Origin: RUG721 sp040307385
GTDB lineage: Bacteria; Actinomycetota; Coriobacteriia; Coriobacteriales; Atopobiaceae
NCBI GenBank assembly: GCA_040307385.1
Contig: JAWRJQ010000099.1
Coordinates: 1-64,000 of the forward strand
Direction: 5' to 3'
DNA length: 64,000 nucleotides
Position 1 is the stretch's first letter. Each line of letters begins with the position of its first letter. The notes beneath the pieces are model-generated. The model did not search any database. It worked only from the letters and a program-made list of their open reading frames with translations, and was not told where the DNA came from. Positions 51,510-61,800 of this stretch are shown here, piece after piece. The position numbers were made by a program, and so were the translations under genes.

Positions 51510-52994
51510 TTACGACTCGCGGCCGGGCTTCACGATGATGGGAATGTTGGAGAGCGCTTCGGCGGCCTGTTCGGGCAGATATACCGAGAGAAGCGCGCAC
51601 GCGGCGGGGAAGGTCGCCCAGCCTTCATCGTCGATCTCGACGGTGCGCTCCTCGCCGAGCACGCACACCCAGCGCTCGCCCGCATGGGCTGTGCCGACAT
51701 GCATGCGTTTCTCGCCGTTCGCGCGGCGCGAGACCAGCACGGCGCAGCCGGGGCCCTCGTCGGAACCCGCGCGCGTCCAGCCCACGATGTCGGGCTCATC
51801 GAAGTAATCGTGCTGCTCGCCGAACGCGCAATCCTCGCGGATCTCCATCAGCAGCGGCAGCTCGGCCACTGCGGGGATGCCGTCGTTGGGCAGCCCGTAG
51901 AGGTCGGCGAAGAACACGCAGGGGTAGCCCGCCTCGCGCAGCAGGATCAGGGCGTAGGCGGCCGACTTGAACCAGTGGCGCACCGTTGACTCCAGCGCTT
52001 GGTCGGGCTGGGTGTCGTGGTTCTCCACAAAGGTGACGGCGCGGATAGGGTCGGCGGTCACGAGCGATCCATCGAAGAGGGTGCGCAGATCGGCACCCTC
52101 GGGATCCTCGCTCGCGTGGAAGAAGTTGAAATGCAGCGGCACGTCGAAGAGCGAAAGCGACTCCTCCTCGCCGATGTAGTCCTGAAGGTCCTTCAGGTCC
52201 TTGGACCAGTATTCGCCCACCACGAAGAGCTCATGGTCGACGGATGCGCGCATGTCGGCAAGCCAGCGCTGGTAGAACGCGCGGCTGATGTGCTTGAGCG
52301 CGTCGAGGCGCAAGCCGTTCACGCCCGTGGAGCGCAGATACCAGCGGCCCCACGTGGCGAGCTGAGCGTACACGCGCTCATCCGAAACGTCCACGTCCAT
52401 GCCCATGAGGTAGTCGTAGTTGCCGTTCTCGGAGCGGTCCACATCCTCCGCCCAGGCCTTCTCGCCGAAGCGCCACACGCCCGAGCGCTGCTCGGCCTCG
52501 TTCCAGTCGCAGCCGGTGAAGCAGCTCGCGTCCCAGACAAAGCGGTCGAGCTTGCCCGCACGTCCCGGAAAGGTGAAGCGCGACCACGTGCCGATGGTGC
52601 CCGGCTCGCCGATATCCTCGGTGCGGTTTGCGGGATTCACCTCGGTGGCGACGGCCTCCTCCAGCTCGTCTCCGCCCATCTTGTGGTTGAGCACGATGTC
52701 GCCGAGCACTTGCACGCCCTCGCTCTGCAACGTGCGCACGGCGTCGACATATTCCTCGCGGGTGCCGTACTTGGTGCGCACGGCTCCCTTCTGATCGAAT
52801 TCTCCCAGGTCCCAGAGGTCGTAGGCGCCATACCCGACGTCGGCGGTTCCCGCCTCGCCCTTGTATGCGGGAGGAAGCCACACGGCGGTGAAGCCGCGCG
52901 ATGCAAGCTCGGGTGCCCGCTCGGCCATGCGGCGCCAATGCTGTCCGTCGGACGGCAGGTACCAGCTGAAGCCCTGGAGCATCATTCCATTCAT
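51510..52994 (-). CDS. Cytoplasmic alpha-amylase (GH13_5)
   Basis: A 494-residue alpha-amylase without signal peptide. Catalytic triad: Asp231 (GLRLDALKH), Glu261 (VVGEYW) and Asp326 (VENHDTQP). The N-terminal MLQGFSWYLPSDG and AYDLWDLGEFDQKGAVRTKYG segments define the GH13_5 intracellular subfamily, which degrades maltodextrin or glycogen inside the cell. AAGGAGGTGCAT directly before ATG 52994 fixes the start; the overlapping GTG is not used. Convergent with the TreR-like gene. Confidence 0.94.
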   Translation of the reverse strand: MNGMMLQGFSWYLPSDGQHWRRMAERAPELASRGFTAVWLPPAYKGEAGTADVGYGAYDLWDLGEFDQKGAVRTKYGTREEYVDAVRTLQSEGVQVLGDIVLNHKMGGDELEEAVATEVNPANRTEDIGEPGTIGTWSRFTFPGRAGKLDRFVWDASCFTGCDWNEAEQRSGVWRFGEKAWAEDVDRSENGNYDYLMGMDVDVSDERVYAQLATWGRWYLRSTGVNGLRLDALKHISRAFYQRWLADMRASVDHELFVVGEYWSKDLKDLQDYIGEEESLSLFDVPLHFNFFHASEDPEGADLRTLFDGSLVTADPIRAVTFVENHDTQPDQALESTVRHWFKSAAYALILLREAGYPCVFFADLYGLPNDGIPAVAELPLLMEIREDCAFGEQHDYFDEPDIVGWTRAGSDEGPGCAVLVSRRANGEKRMHVGTAHAGERWVCVLGEERTVEIDDEGWATFPAACALLSVYLPEQAAEALSNIPIIVKPGRES

Positions 52995-53120
52995 ATGCAC
53001 CTCCTTACTGTGACACGTCGTGCCGGCACAGTGCCCGTGCGTCGAGCCGACAACTGCCTATCCTACCCATTTTCAAGGCACGATATGCACAGGGGGCTTT
53101 TGACGTAGGCACCCGAAACG

Positions 53121-54281
53121 CTACAGCTTGGCGACAAGCTCATCGGCGAGCGCCTCGATCTGAGCGCGGGAATCATCGTCGAGCGACCCCATCACGGTAG
53201 CCGTGTGCTCCGCGAACTCGATCTCTGCGCACGTCTCCATGTCGGCGCGCATGCCCTTTGCGGCTGCGGGCATCCACGTGCCGTTCTCCAAGAACGCGAC
53301 CGTGCGCTTTTGGAATGCGTGGTCGACCAGATGCTGGACGAAGTTGTGCATGATCGGGAAGTAGCCGCCGTTGTAGGTGGTGGTGGCGAGCACGAGAATA
53401 CCGTGACGGAACGCATCCTCCGCCGCCTCGGCCTGGTCGTCGCGCGCGAGGTCGGTCACCACCACGCGCTCGCAGCCCTTCTCGCCGAGCACCTGCGCGA
53501 GATACTCCACGGCCTCCTTGGTGTGGCCGTAGACGCTCGTGTAGGCGATGACGATGCCCTTGGTCTCGACATCGTAGGCCGACCAGGTTTTGTACTGGCC
53601 GATATAGTGCTCGAGGTTCTCGGAGAGCACGGGGCCGTGGAGCGAGCAGATGGTTTGGACATCGAGCTGCTCCACCTTGGCGAGCGCCTTCTGAACGCTT
53701 GCGCCGAACTTTCCCACGATGCCGAAGTAGTAGCGCCGTGCCTCGCAATCCCAGTCTTCATCGACGTCGAGCGCGCCGAACTTGCCGAATGCGTCGGCGG
53801 AGAAGAGCACCTTGGCTGCCGCATCGTAGGTGAACATGACCTCGGGCCAGTGCACGAGCGGCGCGGTGATGAAGGTGAGCGTGTGCGTGCCCAGATCGAG
53901 CGTCTCGCCGTCTTTGACCACGCGGCTGCGCCCCTCGAACTTGGTGCCGAAGTAGTTCTGCATCATATTGAACGCGCCCACGGTGCCGATGATCGTGGCC
54001 TCGGGGTAGCGGTCCATGAACGTGGTGATGTTGGCGGAGTGGTCGGGCTCCATGTGCTGCACGACGAGGTAATCGGGCGCGCGCCCGCCGAGCGCTTCCT
54101 CGAGCTTGCCGATCCACTCGTCGCCGAAATGAGCCTCGACGCTGTCCATGACGGCGATCTTATCATCGAGGATGACATAGGAGTTGTAGGCCATGCCGTT
54201 GGGCACGATGAACTGGCCCTCGAAGAGATCCAGCCGGTGATCGTTCACGCCGATGTAGAGGATGTCGTCTGCGATCTGCAT
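53121..54281 (-). CDS. fprA: A-type flavoprotein (flavodiiron protein)
   Basis: A 386-residue flavodiiron protein. The metallo-beta-lactamase domain (1-250) carries the diiron site HMEPDH at 76-81 and further ligands HWPEVM and LHGPVL. The flavodoxin domain (about 255-386) begins IAYTSVYGHTKEAV. Such enzymes reduce O2 to water or NO to N2O and protect anaerobes; the electron donor (rubredoxin or a flavoprotein) is not next to it. The ATG at 54281 follows AGAAAGGCGCCCACC. Single gene. Confidence 0.95.
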   Translation of the reverse strand: MQIADDILYIGVNDHRLDLFEGQFIVPNGMAYNSYVILDDKIAVMDSVEAHFGDEWIGKLEEALGGRAPDYLVVQHMEPDHSANITTFMDRYPEATIIGTVGAFNMMQNYFGTKFEGRSRVVKDGETLDLGTHTLTFITAPLVHWPEVMFTYDAAAKVLFSADAFGKFGALDVDEDWDCEARRYYFGIVGKFGASVQKALAKVEQLDVQTICSLHGPVLSENLEHYIGQYKTWSAYDVETKGIVIAYTSVYGHTKEAVEYLAQVLGEKGCERVVVTDLARDDQAEAAEDAFRHGILVLATTTYNGGYFPIMHNFVQHLVDHAFQKRTVAFLENGTWMPAAAKGMRADMETCAEIEFAEHTATVMGSLDDDSRAQIEALADELVAKL

Positions 54282-54438
54282 GGTGGGCGCCTTTCTGCGT
54301 AGATATCGAATCTCTATAGGATAGGATACCGCTTTGGCGCAGCCCCGTTCACCGCAGCGGGCGTTTCGAAAAGCTCGGCGGAGCATCGCATCCTCCAACG
54401 CTCGGTTCCTATAATGGAAGGTGTGGAAAGGAAGCCCC

Positions 54439-55026
54439 ATGCGCAAGCTATTTCTCGTGCGTCACGGCCAAACCTATTTCAATATGAGGAAGCTGATCCA
54501 AGGCTGGTGCGACTCGCCTCTCACGGAGCTGGGCATCAGGCAGGCCGAGACGGCGCGCGAGCGTCTGCTCGAGCGGGGCATCCGCTTCGATCACGCATGC
54601 TGCTCGTCCTCGGAGCGCGCCTGCGACACCGCGGAGATCATCCTGAACGGGGAGATTCCCTACGAGCGCCGCAAAGACCTGCGCGAGTTCCATTTTGGAA
54701 CCCTGGAGGCGGGCAGCACGAGCATCATCAGGCAGAGACGAGGCCGCTTCGACGATTTTCTCGTGCAGTTCGGCGGCGAGAGCAGGGCAGGGGTTGCCGC
54801 GCGGATGAACGCCGCGCTCACCGAGATCATGCTACGGCCCGGATACGAGCGCGTGCTTGCCGTTTCGCACGGGGCGGCGATCCTCGAGTTCCTCACCCTC
54901 TGGCAGGACGAGAGCCCCATGAAGGTCGAAGAGGTGCTGGGCAACTGCACCGTCTACGAGCTCGACTTCGATCCGGCGCGGCGCGCGTTCGCGTGCGTGG
55001 ACTTCATCCAACCCGACGTCGGATAA
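54439..55026 (+). CDS. Histidine phosphatase family protein
   Basis: A 195-residue protein of the phosphoglycerate-mutase-like superfamily. The N-terminal LVRHGQTYFN holds the catalytic His9; ELREFHFGTLEAG and AVSHGAAI carry the second conserved histidine. Such proteins remove phosphate from small molecules; the substrate is unknown. AAAGGAAGCCCC precedes ATG 54439. It is convergent with the FAD oxidoreductase gene. Confidence 0.9.
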   Translation: MRKLFLVRHGQTYFNMRKLIQGWCDSPLTELGIRQAETARERLLERGIRFDHACCSSSERACDTAEIILNGEIPYERRKDLREFHFGTLEAGSTSIIRQRRGRFDDFLVQFGGESRAGVAARMNAALTEIMLRPGYERVLAVSHGAAILEFLTLWQDESPMKVEEVLGNCTVYELDFDPARRAFACVDFIQPDVG

Positions 55027-55084
55027 GCGCCGAGCGGCCTGACGGCTCCGCGCCCCGGTCGCTCGACGCCCGGATTTCCCGGAT

Positions 55085-56470
55085 TTAGAAGAAGCGCTCC
55101 ACGAGCTCGCGGGAATACTCCGCCGTCTCGTCCATGTTGCCGAACGACATGATCTCGCCCGCATAGAAGGTGTCGTAGACGCCCTGCAGCGCCTCCACCC
55201 TGTCGTACCAGCCGGCGGCATAGTCGGCGGTGACGACATGGGGGAAGTGGTACACGCTCCATGCATCGACAACCTCCAGGGCCGGGTTGCCCATGGTCGC
55301 CAGATCGTCCAGAACCATCTGCGCGCACTCGTCGCGGCCGATCTCGGCCATATCGCGATGCTTGCGCAGGGCGTAGGCGGTGATGACCTGGCTGCTGTCG
55401 TCGCGCCAGCGGCGGTAGCACGCCATGAGGTGGCCGAGGCGCTCCTTGACCATGTTATCCAGGACGTAGTAGGAGCTGTCGGGATACTCCTCGGGCTTGG
55501 TGAGGACGGCCTGCACGTCATAGCGCTCGTAATCGATCTTGGAGAAGAGCTCGATCTCATCGGGCCGGGCATCGAAGTACGCGATCATGCCCCGCTGGCC
55601 GTCGGCGCGCTCGTCGGGGACATAGAGCGGGGCGGTGACGATGACCTTGTCGTACTCCTCGACCGTCCCGTTGACGGTGACGAAGACCTTGCCGCCCGTG
55701 CGCTCGACCTTCTCGACGGCGGCGTTGAGGCGCGCGGGGTTCTTGAGACGGCCGTTGAGCTGCTCCCAGATGTGCTGGGTGCCGTTCTCCCAGGTCCAGA
55801 GGTTGACGTTGAGGTAGTTCATCACGGTCTGGAAGTCGAGGAATTTGAGCACGTACCCTGCGGGGATCTCATCGAAGTACCCGTAGCCGGACGAGGTGAA
55901 GGGCCCGCGCCACAGATCCTGCACGAGCTCGACGCCGTTCTTCTCGCAGAACCGCTTGAAGGGCAGCGCGAGATCCTTGAGGTTCTCGTTGACGCCCGAG
56001 ACCGGCTCGCGGCCGGGGGTGACGGTAAAGCCGTCGTAGCGGCCCTCGGCAACGCCCCGATGACCGTTGACGTCGTAGCCCTTGTACTTGGTCTCGAGCA
56101 GCTCGCCGAACTTCTTCAGCTGGTCTTTCATCTTCTTGAGGTGCGGGATCTTGAGCGGGTTCTTCTTCGGGTTGAACGGGTCGATCGCCGCGCCATCGGC
56201 GGTCCGGTAGGTGCGGTTGATTTTGGGGCCGTCGTGGGTGATGCCGCAGAATTCCTCGATGTCGTGCACCGCATAGAAGGAGGGAACGCCCACGGCGGCG
56301 CCCATCTCGAAGCGACGGCCGTTGTGCACGGGCGACCAGCACGTGCCTCCGACGCGCTCGAGGCGCTCGAGGATGACGTAGTTCTCGTAGCCTTTTTTCT
56401 CGAGGTACATGCCGGCGGAAAGACCGGCGGGACCGCCGCCGATGATGCAGATTCGCGCACGCTTGTCCAT
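55085..56470 (-). CDS. FAD-dependent oxidoreductase
   Basis: A 461-residue flavoprotein of the amine-oxidase/phytoene-desaturase-like fold. The dinucleotide motif IIGGGPAGLSAGMYL at residues 9-23 and VILERLERVGG at 33-43 bind FAD. The rest, including FKRFCEKNGVELV and VIVTAPLYVPD, fits the FAD/substrate domains. No membrane segment or signal is seen, and the substrate is unknown. ATG 56470 follows GGGAGGGTATCC. It may be a single gene. Confidence 0.85.
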   Translation of the reverse strand: MDKRARICIIGGGPAGLSAGMYLEKKGYENYVILERLERVGGTCWSPVHNGRRFEMGAAVGVPSFYAVHDIEEFCGITHDGPKINRTYRTADGAAIDPFNPKKNPLKIPHLKKMKDQLKKFGELLETKYKGYDVNGHRGVAEGRYDGFTVTPGREPVSGVNENLKDLALPFKRFCEKNGVELVQDLWRGPFTSSGYGYFDEIPAGYVLKFLDFQTVMNYLNVNLWTWENGTQHIWEQLNGRLKNPARLNAAVEKVERTGGKVFVTVNGTVEEYDKVIVTAPLYVPDERADGQRGMIAYFDARPDEIELFSKIDYERYDVQAVLTKPEEYPDSSYYVLDNMVKERLGHLMACYRRWRDDSSQVITAYALRKHRDMAEIGRDECAQMVLDDLATMGNPALEVVDAWSVYHFPHVVTADYAAGWYDRVEALQGVYDTFYAGEIMSFGNMDETAEYSRELVERFF

Positions 56471-56593
56471 GGATACCCTCCCGATCGTCGTGCAGAACGT
56501 GCAGAGCTCACTGCCCACCATTATGATGGTTCGACGGACATCCATCAGGATGTGCCGAAATTCTCCCCACGCGACGTTGCTTACGAAGCCGAT

Positions 56594-57169
56594 CTACAGC
56601 ACCAGAACGCCCAGATGTTCGAGCAGCACCTTCGTGCCGATGAGAATGAGGATGATGCCGCCCGCCAAGGTGGCGAACCTGCGATGCACGGCTCCGAAGC
56701 GATGGCCGATGAGGACCCCTGCCACGCTCAGGGCAAACGTGGTGATGCCGATGAGGGCCACGGCGGCGACGATATCGATGCTCAGCGATGCGAGCGCAAT
56801 GCCCGAGGCAAGGGCGTCGATGGAGGTGGCCACAGACAGCACGAGCAGCTCCCGGAGGGGCACGCGGGTAACCGAACCCCGCTCGATCTCCTCGTCTTTC
56901 GACAGCGCGTCGCAGATCATGCCGTAGCCGATGAACGCGAGCAGCCCGAACGCGATCCAATGGTCGATGGGGGCGATGAGCCACAGCAGCCGGCTGCCCA
57001 GCGCCCAGCCGATAAGCGGCATGCCCGCCTGGAAGAGCCCGAACGCGCATGCGATCATAAGGGTTGTCCGCCAGCTGATCCGCTCCATGCCGAGGCCTTT
57101 GCAGATGGATACCGAGAATGCGTCGAGCGAGAGCCCGACGGCAAGCAGCGTCAGTTCGATAAAGCTCAC
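56594..57169 (-). CDS. mntP: Manganese efflux pump MntP
   Basis: A 191-residue six-helix protein. The two conserved acidic motifs LSLDAFSVSI (helix 1) and ATSIDALASGI (helix 4) are those of MntP, which exports Mn2+. It begins at GTG 57169, overlapping the stop of the ferredoxin-tailed reductase gene by context (GGAG at the stop serves as its ribosome site), so it is co-transcribed with that gene. A Mn riboswitch, usual before mntP, is not expected in this arrangement and none is seen. Confidence 0.93.
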   Translation of the reverse strand: MSFIELTLLAVGLSLDAFSVSICKGLGMERISWRTTLMIACAFGLFQAGMPLIGWALGSRLLWLIAPIDHWIAFGLLAFIGYGMICDALSKDEEIERGSVTRVPLRELLVLSVATSIDALASGIALASLSIDIVAAVALIGITTFALSVAGVLIGHRFGAVHRRFATLAGGIILILIGTKVLLEHLGVLVL

Positions 57170-57172
57170 GTT

Positions 57173-58261
57173 CTACTCCAGAATCTCCGCGCAGGAAGCA
57201 AGGAGGTCGATGATGGGCAGGTGCTGAGGACACGCCGCCTCGCACTGCCCGCAGGAAATGCAATCGGAGGCGCGGCCCCCTTCGGCGGTTGCCTCAGCGT
57301 ACCATGCGCGTGCAGGGGCGGTCTGCCCGTTGCCCAGATGCTCGTTCATTGCCGAGAAGATGCCGGGAATGTCGATCGTTTGCGGGCAGCCCGCCGTGCA
57401 GTAGCCGCACGTCGTGCATGGGATGATCGCCGATTCGCCGAGCGCGACCTGCGCTTGGCGGATGGTTTCGCGCTCCGAGGCATCGAGGGGCTTGAAGTCG
57501 CGCATGAACGAGAGGTTGTCCGCCATCTGCTCGATGGACGACATGCCCGAGAGCACCGCCATCACGCCGTCGAGCGATGCGGCGAAACGGATAGCCCACG
57601 AGGCGGGGGAGGCGTTCGGGTCGGCGGCTTTCAGGATGCGCGCAACGCTTGAGGGCGGTTTGGCGAGCTTGCCGCCCTTCACCGGCTCCATGATCACGAT
57701 CTGCTTGCCGTGCGCACGGGCGACCTCGTAGTTTGCGCGCGATGCGATGCGCGGGTCCTCCCAGTCGGCGTAGTTGATCTGCAGCTGCACGAACTCCGTG
57801 TCGGGATGCTTGGTCAGAAGCTCGTCGAGCAGTTCGGGGCCGTCATGATAGGAAAAGCCCCAATGGCGGACGACGCCCTCGCGCTTGAGCTCGCGCGCGT
57901 AATCCCACAGCCCCATGCGGTCGTACTTGCCCACATTGCCGTCCATGATGGTGTGCAGCAGATAGTAGTCGATGTAGCCCGCTCCGGTGCGGCGCAGGCT
58001 CGTCTGGATCTGCTTGCGTGCAGCCGCTCCGGTGAGTGCGGCGGGAGCGTTGAGCTTGGTGGCGATGGTGAACGTCCCGCGTGCATGGCGCTCGACCAAT
58101 GCCTTTCTCGTTGCGCTCTCAGACCCCACGTAGACGAATGCGGTATCGAAATACGTGAAGCCCGCATCGAGGAACATGTCCACCATGGTGCAGGTTTGCG
58201 CGATATCGGTGACGAGGCCCTTGCGCGGCAAGCGCATGAGTCCGAAGCCCAGTTGAGACAC
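57173..58261 (-). CDS. Aldo/keto reductase with C-terminal ferredoxin domain
   Basis: A 362-residue protein from GTG 58261 behind AAAGGGGAGCT. The N-terminal barrel carries the AKR pattern GFTYFDTAFVYVGSE, LHTIMD and the IVMEPVKGGKL loop. The C-terminal 110 residues hold two 4Fe-4S clusters: CTTCGYCTAGCP and CISCGQCEAACP. This Fe-S-tailed AKR class occurs in anaerobes and probably passes electrons to or from ferredoxin; the substrate is unknown. Coupled to mntP downstream. Confidence 0.92.
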   Translation of the reverse strand: MSQLGFGLMRLPRKGLVTDIAQTCTMVDMFLDAGFTYFDTAFVYVGSESATRKALVERHARGTFTIATKLNAPAALTGAAARKQIQTSLRRTGAGYIDYYLLHTIMDGNVGKYDRMGLWDYARELKREGVVRHWGFSYHDGPELLDELLTKHPDTEFVQLQINYADWEDPRIASRANYEVARAHGKQIVIMEPVKGGKLAKPPSSVARILKAADPNASPASWAIRFAASLDGVMAVLSGMSSIEQMADNLSFMRDFKPLDASERETIRQAQVALGESAIIPCTTCGYCTAGCPQTIDIPGIFSAMNEHLGNGQTAPARAWYAEATAEGGRASDCISCGQCEAACPQHLPIIDLLASCAEILE

Positions 58262-58392
58262 AGCTCCCCTTTCTTCGTGTCGCTCTGCCCATGATTGTAC
58301 CGCTGCCGGTGCGGCAGTGCAGTCCGCCGCCACCATCGCGCGACGACGATGCTCCTCGTCAGCGTTCGGCAGATACGCTAGAATAGGCACGC

Positions 58393-58468
58393 GCTGGATT
58401 AGCTCAGTTGGTAGAGCAGCGGTCTTGTAAACCGCAGGCCGTCGGTTCGAGTCCGACATCCAGCTCCA
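58393..58468 (+). tRNA. tRNA-Thr (TGT)
   Basis: A 76-base tRNA. Acceptor GCTGGAT pairs with ATCCAGC, CCA encoded. Anticodon loop CTTGTAA between GCGGT and ACCGC gives TGT. No clear terminator hairpin follows. Confidence 0.96.
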
Positions 58469-58548
58469 TCTTCTCAGCATATGGGCAGGAGTCCCGTGCG
58501 TGCGTGAGGGGCGCTCGGTCCTGCGATACCGACAGGTGCGAGAGTTCG

Positions 58549-58896
58549 CTACTCAGGCACCTCGATGGAATCGAGCTCCATCTCGTTGCCCTGCAGCAGC
58601 ACTGTGTCGGGGCTCGCGCAATGCGGGCAGATCCTGCCGTGCTCCACGGTGCCGTACGTGCGTCCGCAGCTGTTGCATACCGTGATGGCGGGGACCTGCT
58701 CAACGGCGAGTTCGCAGCCGCGCAGCAGATCGCTTTTGTCGGCGGCCCAGCGCCAGCAATCCTGCAGGTAGTCGGGTAGGACGCCCGACACCTCGCCCAA
58801 CCTCAGGTTGACCTTGGCCACGGAGCTGAGGGCGTTTTCGCGCCCCAGCTCCTCGACCATGTCCACAATATAGAAGACGATGCCCAGCTCGTGCAT
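58549..58896 (-). CDS. hypA: Hydrogenase nickel-maturation protein HypA
   Basis: A 115-residue protein starting MHELG with the nickel ligand His2. Two CxxC pairs (CNSC at 74-77 and CPHC at 90-93) form the structural zinc site. HypA delivers nickel with HypB to NiFe hydrogenases. It begins one base after the end of the large oxidoreductase gene, so it is translationally coupled. No hydrogenase structural subunits or hypCDEF are in the window, so they must be elsewhere. Confidence 0.95.
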   Translation of the reverse strand: MHELGIVFYIVDMVEELGRENALSSVAKVNLRLGEVSGVLPDYLQDCWRWAADKSDLLRGCELAVEQVPAITVCNSCGRTYGTVEHGRICPHCASPDTVLLQGNEMELDSIEVPE

Positions 58897-58897
58897 G

Positions 58898-61800
58898 CTA
58901 CTTCTTGGCCCTGCCCGAGATCTTGTTGCGTATGATCTTGACGCCGCGCTTGGCCGCATACGGCAGGATGGCCTTGACCTTGTCTTCGGCAGCGTACATC
59001 GTGCTCGCCTCGGGATGGTCGCGGCGCAGGTGGATGGCATCGAACTCGCAGCGCGTGGTGCATAGGCCGCAACCGATGCACTTGTTGGCGTCCACCACGG
59101 ACTTGCCGCACTTGAGGCAGCGCGCGCACTCGACCTTGAGCTGCTCTTCGGTGAAGACCGCGCGCGGGTCGTCCCAGTTATGCACGATGGAGGCCACCTT
59201 GGAGGTGGCGGGAACCTGGCGGCCGGAGTGATCGTAGCCGTTGTTCGCGAGGTCGATGTCGCTCTTGTCGAGCTCCACATAGTAGCGCTGGTTGCGCGAC
59301 AGCGTGAGCGATGAGCCGGACTGCACGAAGCGATGCAGCGAGATGGCGGCCTCATGGCCTGCTGCGATGGCGTCGATGATGAACTTCGGGCCGGTGTAGG
59401 CGTCGCCGCCGATAAAGATGTCGGGCTGCAGGGTCTGATAGGTCTTGGGGTCGGCGGCCACGCGCCCGCCGCGTCCCGCATCGATGGCGTCCTCGTTCAC
59501 GAGCAGGTCGCCCCACTCGATGCTCTGACCGATGGAGAGCACCACGTTCTCGCAGGCCAACGTCATGGTATCGCTCTCATCGTATTCAGGCGAGAAGCGC
59601 CCCTCGTCGTCGTAGACGCGCGTGCAGCGCTTGAAGACGATTCCCGCGACCGTGCCGTCCTCGGCGACCTCGATCTTGGCCGGGCCCCAACCGTTCACGA
59701 TCTCCACGCCGTCCTCTTCGGCCTCCGCGATCTCTCCGGGCAGCGCCGGCATCTCGTCGCGCTGCTCGAGGCAGACCATGGTGACCTTGTCGGAGCCGCA
59801 GCGCACGGAGACGCGCGATGAGTCGATGGCCACGTTGCCGCCGCCCACCACCACAGTTGCGCCTGCAACCTCGTGCGCGGGGTCGTCGAGGGCGGTGCGC
59901 AGGAAATCGACGGCGGTGGAGACGCCTGCAGCGTCTTCGCCCTCAACGCCGGCGCGGCGGCCTCCCTGGCATCCGATGGCCAGGTAGAAGCCCTGATAGC
60001 CCTCGTCGCGCAGTTGATCGATGGTGACGTCCTTGCCCACGGTCACGCCGCAGCGGATCTCGACGCCCATTTCGCGCAGGATGTCGATCTCAGCCGCAAC
60101 GACATCCTTCTCCAGCTTGTAGGAGGGGATGCCGTAGACCATCATGCCGCCGGGCTTCTCGTCCTTCTCGAACACGGTGGGGTTGTAGCCCATCTGCGCC
60201 AGATAGAACGCGCAGGAGAGGCCCGCCGGTCCGCCGCCGATGATGGCGATCTTCTCGAGCAGGCGTCCGCGCGTGGAGGGGATCACGGGCTCGGGCACGT
60301 AGCGGGTCTCGGCGTCGAGGTCCTTCTGCGCGATGAAGTTCTTGACGTCGTCGATGGCCACGGCCTCATCGACGGTGCCGCGCGTGCAGGCGTCCTCGCA
60401 GCGCTTGTTGCACACGCGCCCGCAGACGGCGGGGAAGGGGTTCTCCTGCTTGATGAGGGCGAGCGCGTCGCGATAGCGGCCCTCGCTGGCCATCTGCAGA
60501 TACCCTTGGATCGAGATGTGCGCGGGGCAGGCGGTCTTGCAGGGCGCCGTGCCGGTCTCATGCGTCTCGATGCGGTTGTTGTTCTTGTAGTCAAGGTCCC
60601 AGTTCTTCTCGCTCCAGGGCAGCTCGTCGGGCAGGGGCTGCGTAGGATACGCCACGGCGTCGCCGCTCGAACGCGGGAGCTTCTGGCCCAGCTGGACGGC
60701 GCCGGCGGGGCAGACCTCGACGCACCCGCCGCAGGCAACGCACCGGTCGTCCTCGATATGGGCGCGATACGCGCTCGCGCTCATGTTGGGGGTGTTGAAG
60801 AGCTGCGAGGTGCGCAGCGCGTAGCACACGCTCACGTCGCAGTTGCAGATGGCGAAGATCTTGTTCTCGCCGTCTATGTTGGTGATCTGGTGCACGTAGC
60901 CGTTCTTCTCGGCCTCGAGCAGGATGTCGATGAACTCGTCGTAGGTGACGTAGTGGCCCTTGCCGGTTTCGACGCAGTAGTCGGCCATGTCGCCCACGCC
61001 CAGGCACCAGTTCTGCGGATCGCGCCCGCCGTTGTCGCCGCGCGCACGTTCGGAGAGGGCGCACGAGCAGGCACCGGCGGAGTAGCGGTCGTACTTCTTG
61101 AGCCAATGCGAGATGTGCTCCACATCGGCCGTGACGTTCTCCTGTTTGATGGCGTGTTCGACGGGGATGACATGCATGCCGATGCCCGCGCCTCCGGGCG
61201 GCACCATCTTGGTCGCCACCGTGAGCGGCAAAAAGGTCATGCGCTCGAAGAAGGTGCCGATCTCGGGATGTTCCTCGAGCTGCTTCTGATTCATGACGGT
61301 GAACTCGGCGGAGCCGGGCACGAACATCGGGAGCACGTAGCGCTTCGCGCCCTCGGGGTTCTTGCCGTCGAGGTTCTCCCAGCTGTACTCGATGATCCCC
61401 TTGATGCAGAGGGCGTCGAGCAGCTCCTGCACGTGCTCGGGCTTCATGCCGGAGCCGGCGACGACCTGCTCGAAGGTTTCGGGCACGCGCACCTTCATAT
61501 GCTTGGTGAGCTCGGCCTCCTCCTCGGTCATCACGCTGCCGAGGCCCCAGTAGTCGGGGTCTTGGTAGGTGGCCTTCTTGAGGCCCAGCTTGATGGGCAG
61601 GCGATCGGTGATCTTCTTGCCCTCGCGGAGCACGGCCGGCTTGGGCGCGGCGAAGGCAGCCGGACCCGGATCGTCGGGCGATGCGGGCTTGTAGCTCGTG
61701 AACGTAGTGTTCTCGGAATAGTATTCCTCGGCGATGATACGATGGGGATCGCCGTTGGGGGCCGTCTCGGGGATGGCGTTGCGCGCCGCGATCTCCTCAT

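Noticed and set aside
55238..57652. 800-residue antisense open frame across the FAD oxidoreductase and mntP
   Set aside because: It runs opposite three well-supported genes, is low-complexity and has no motif.
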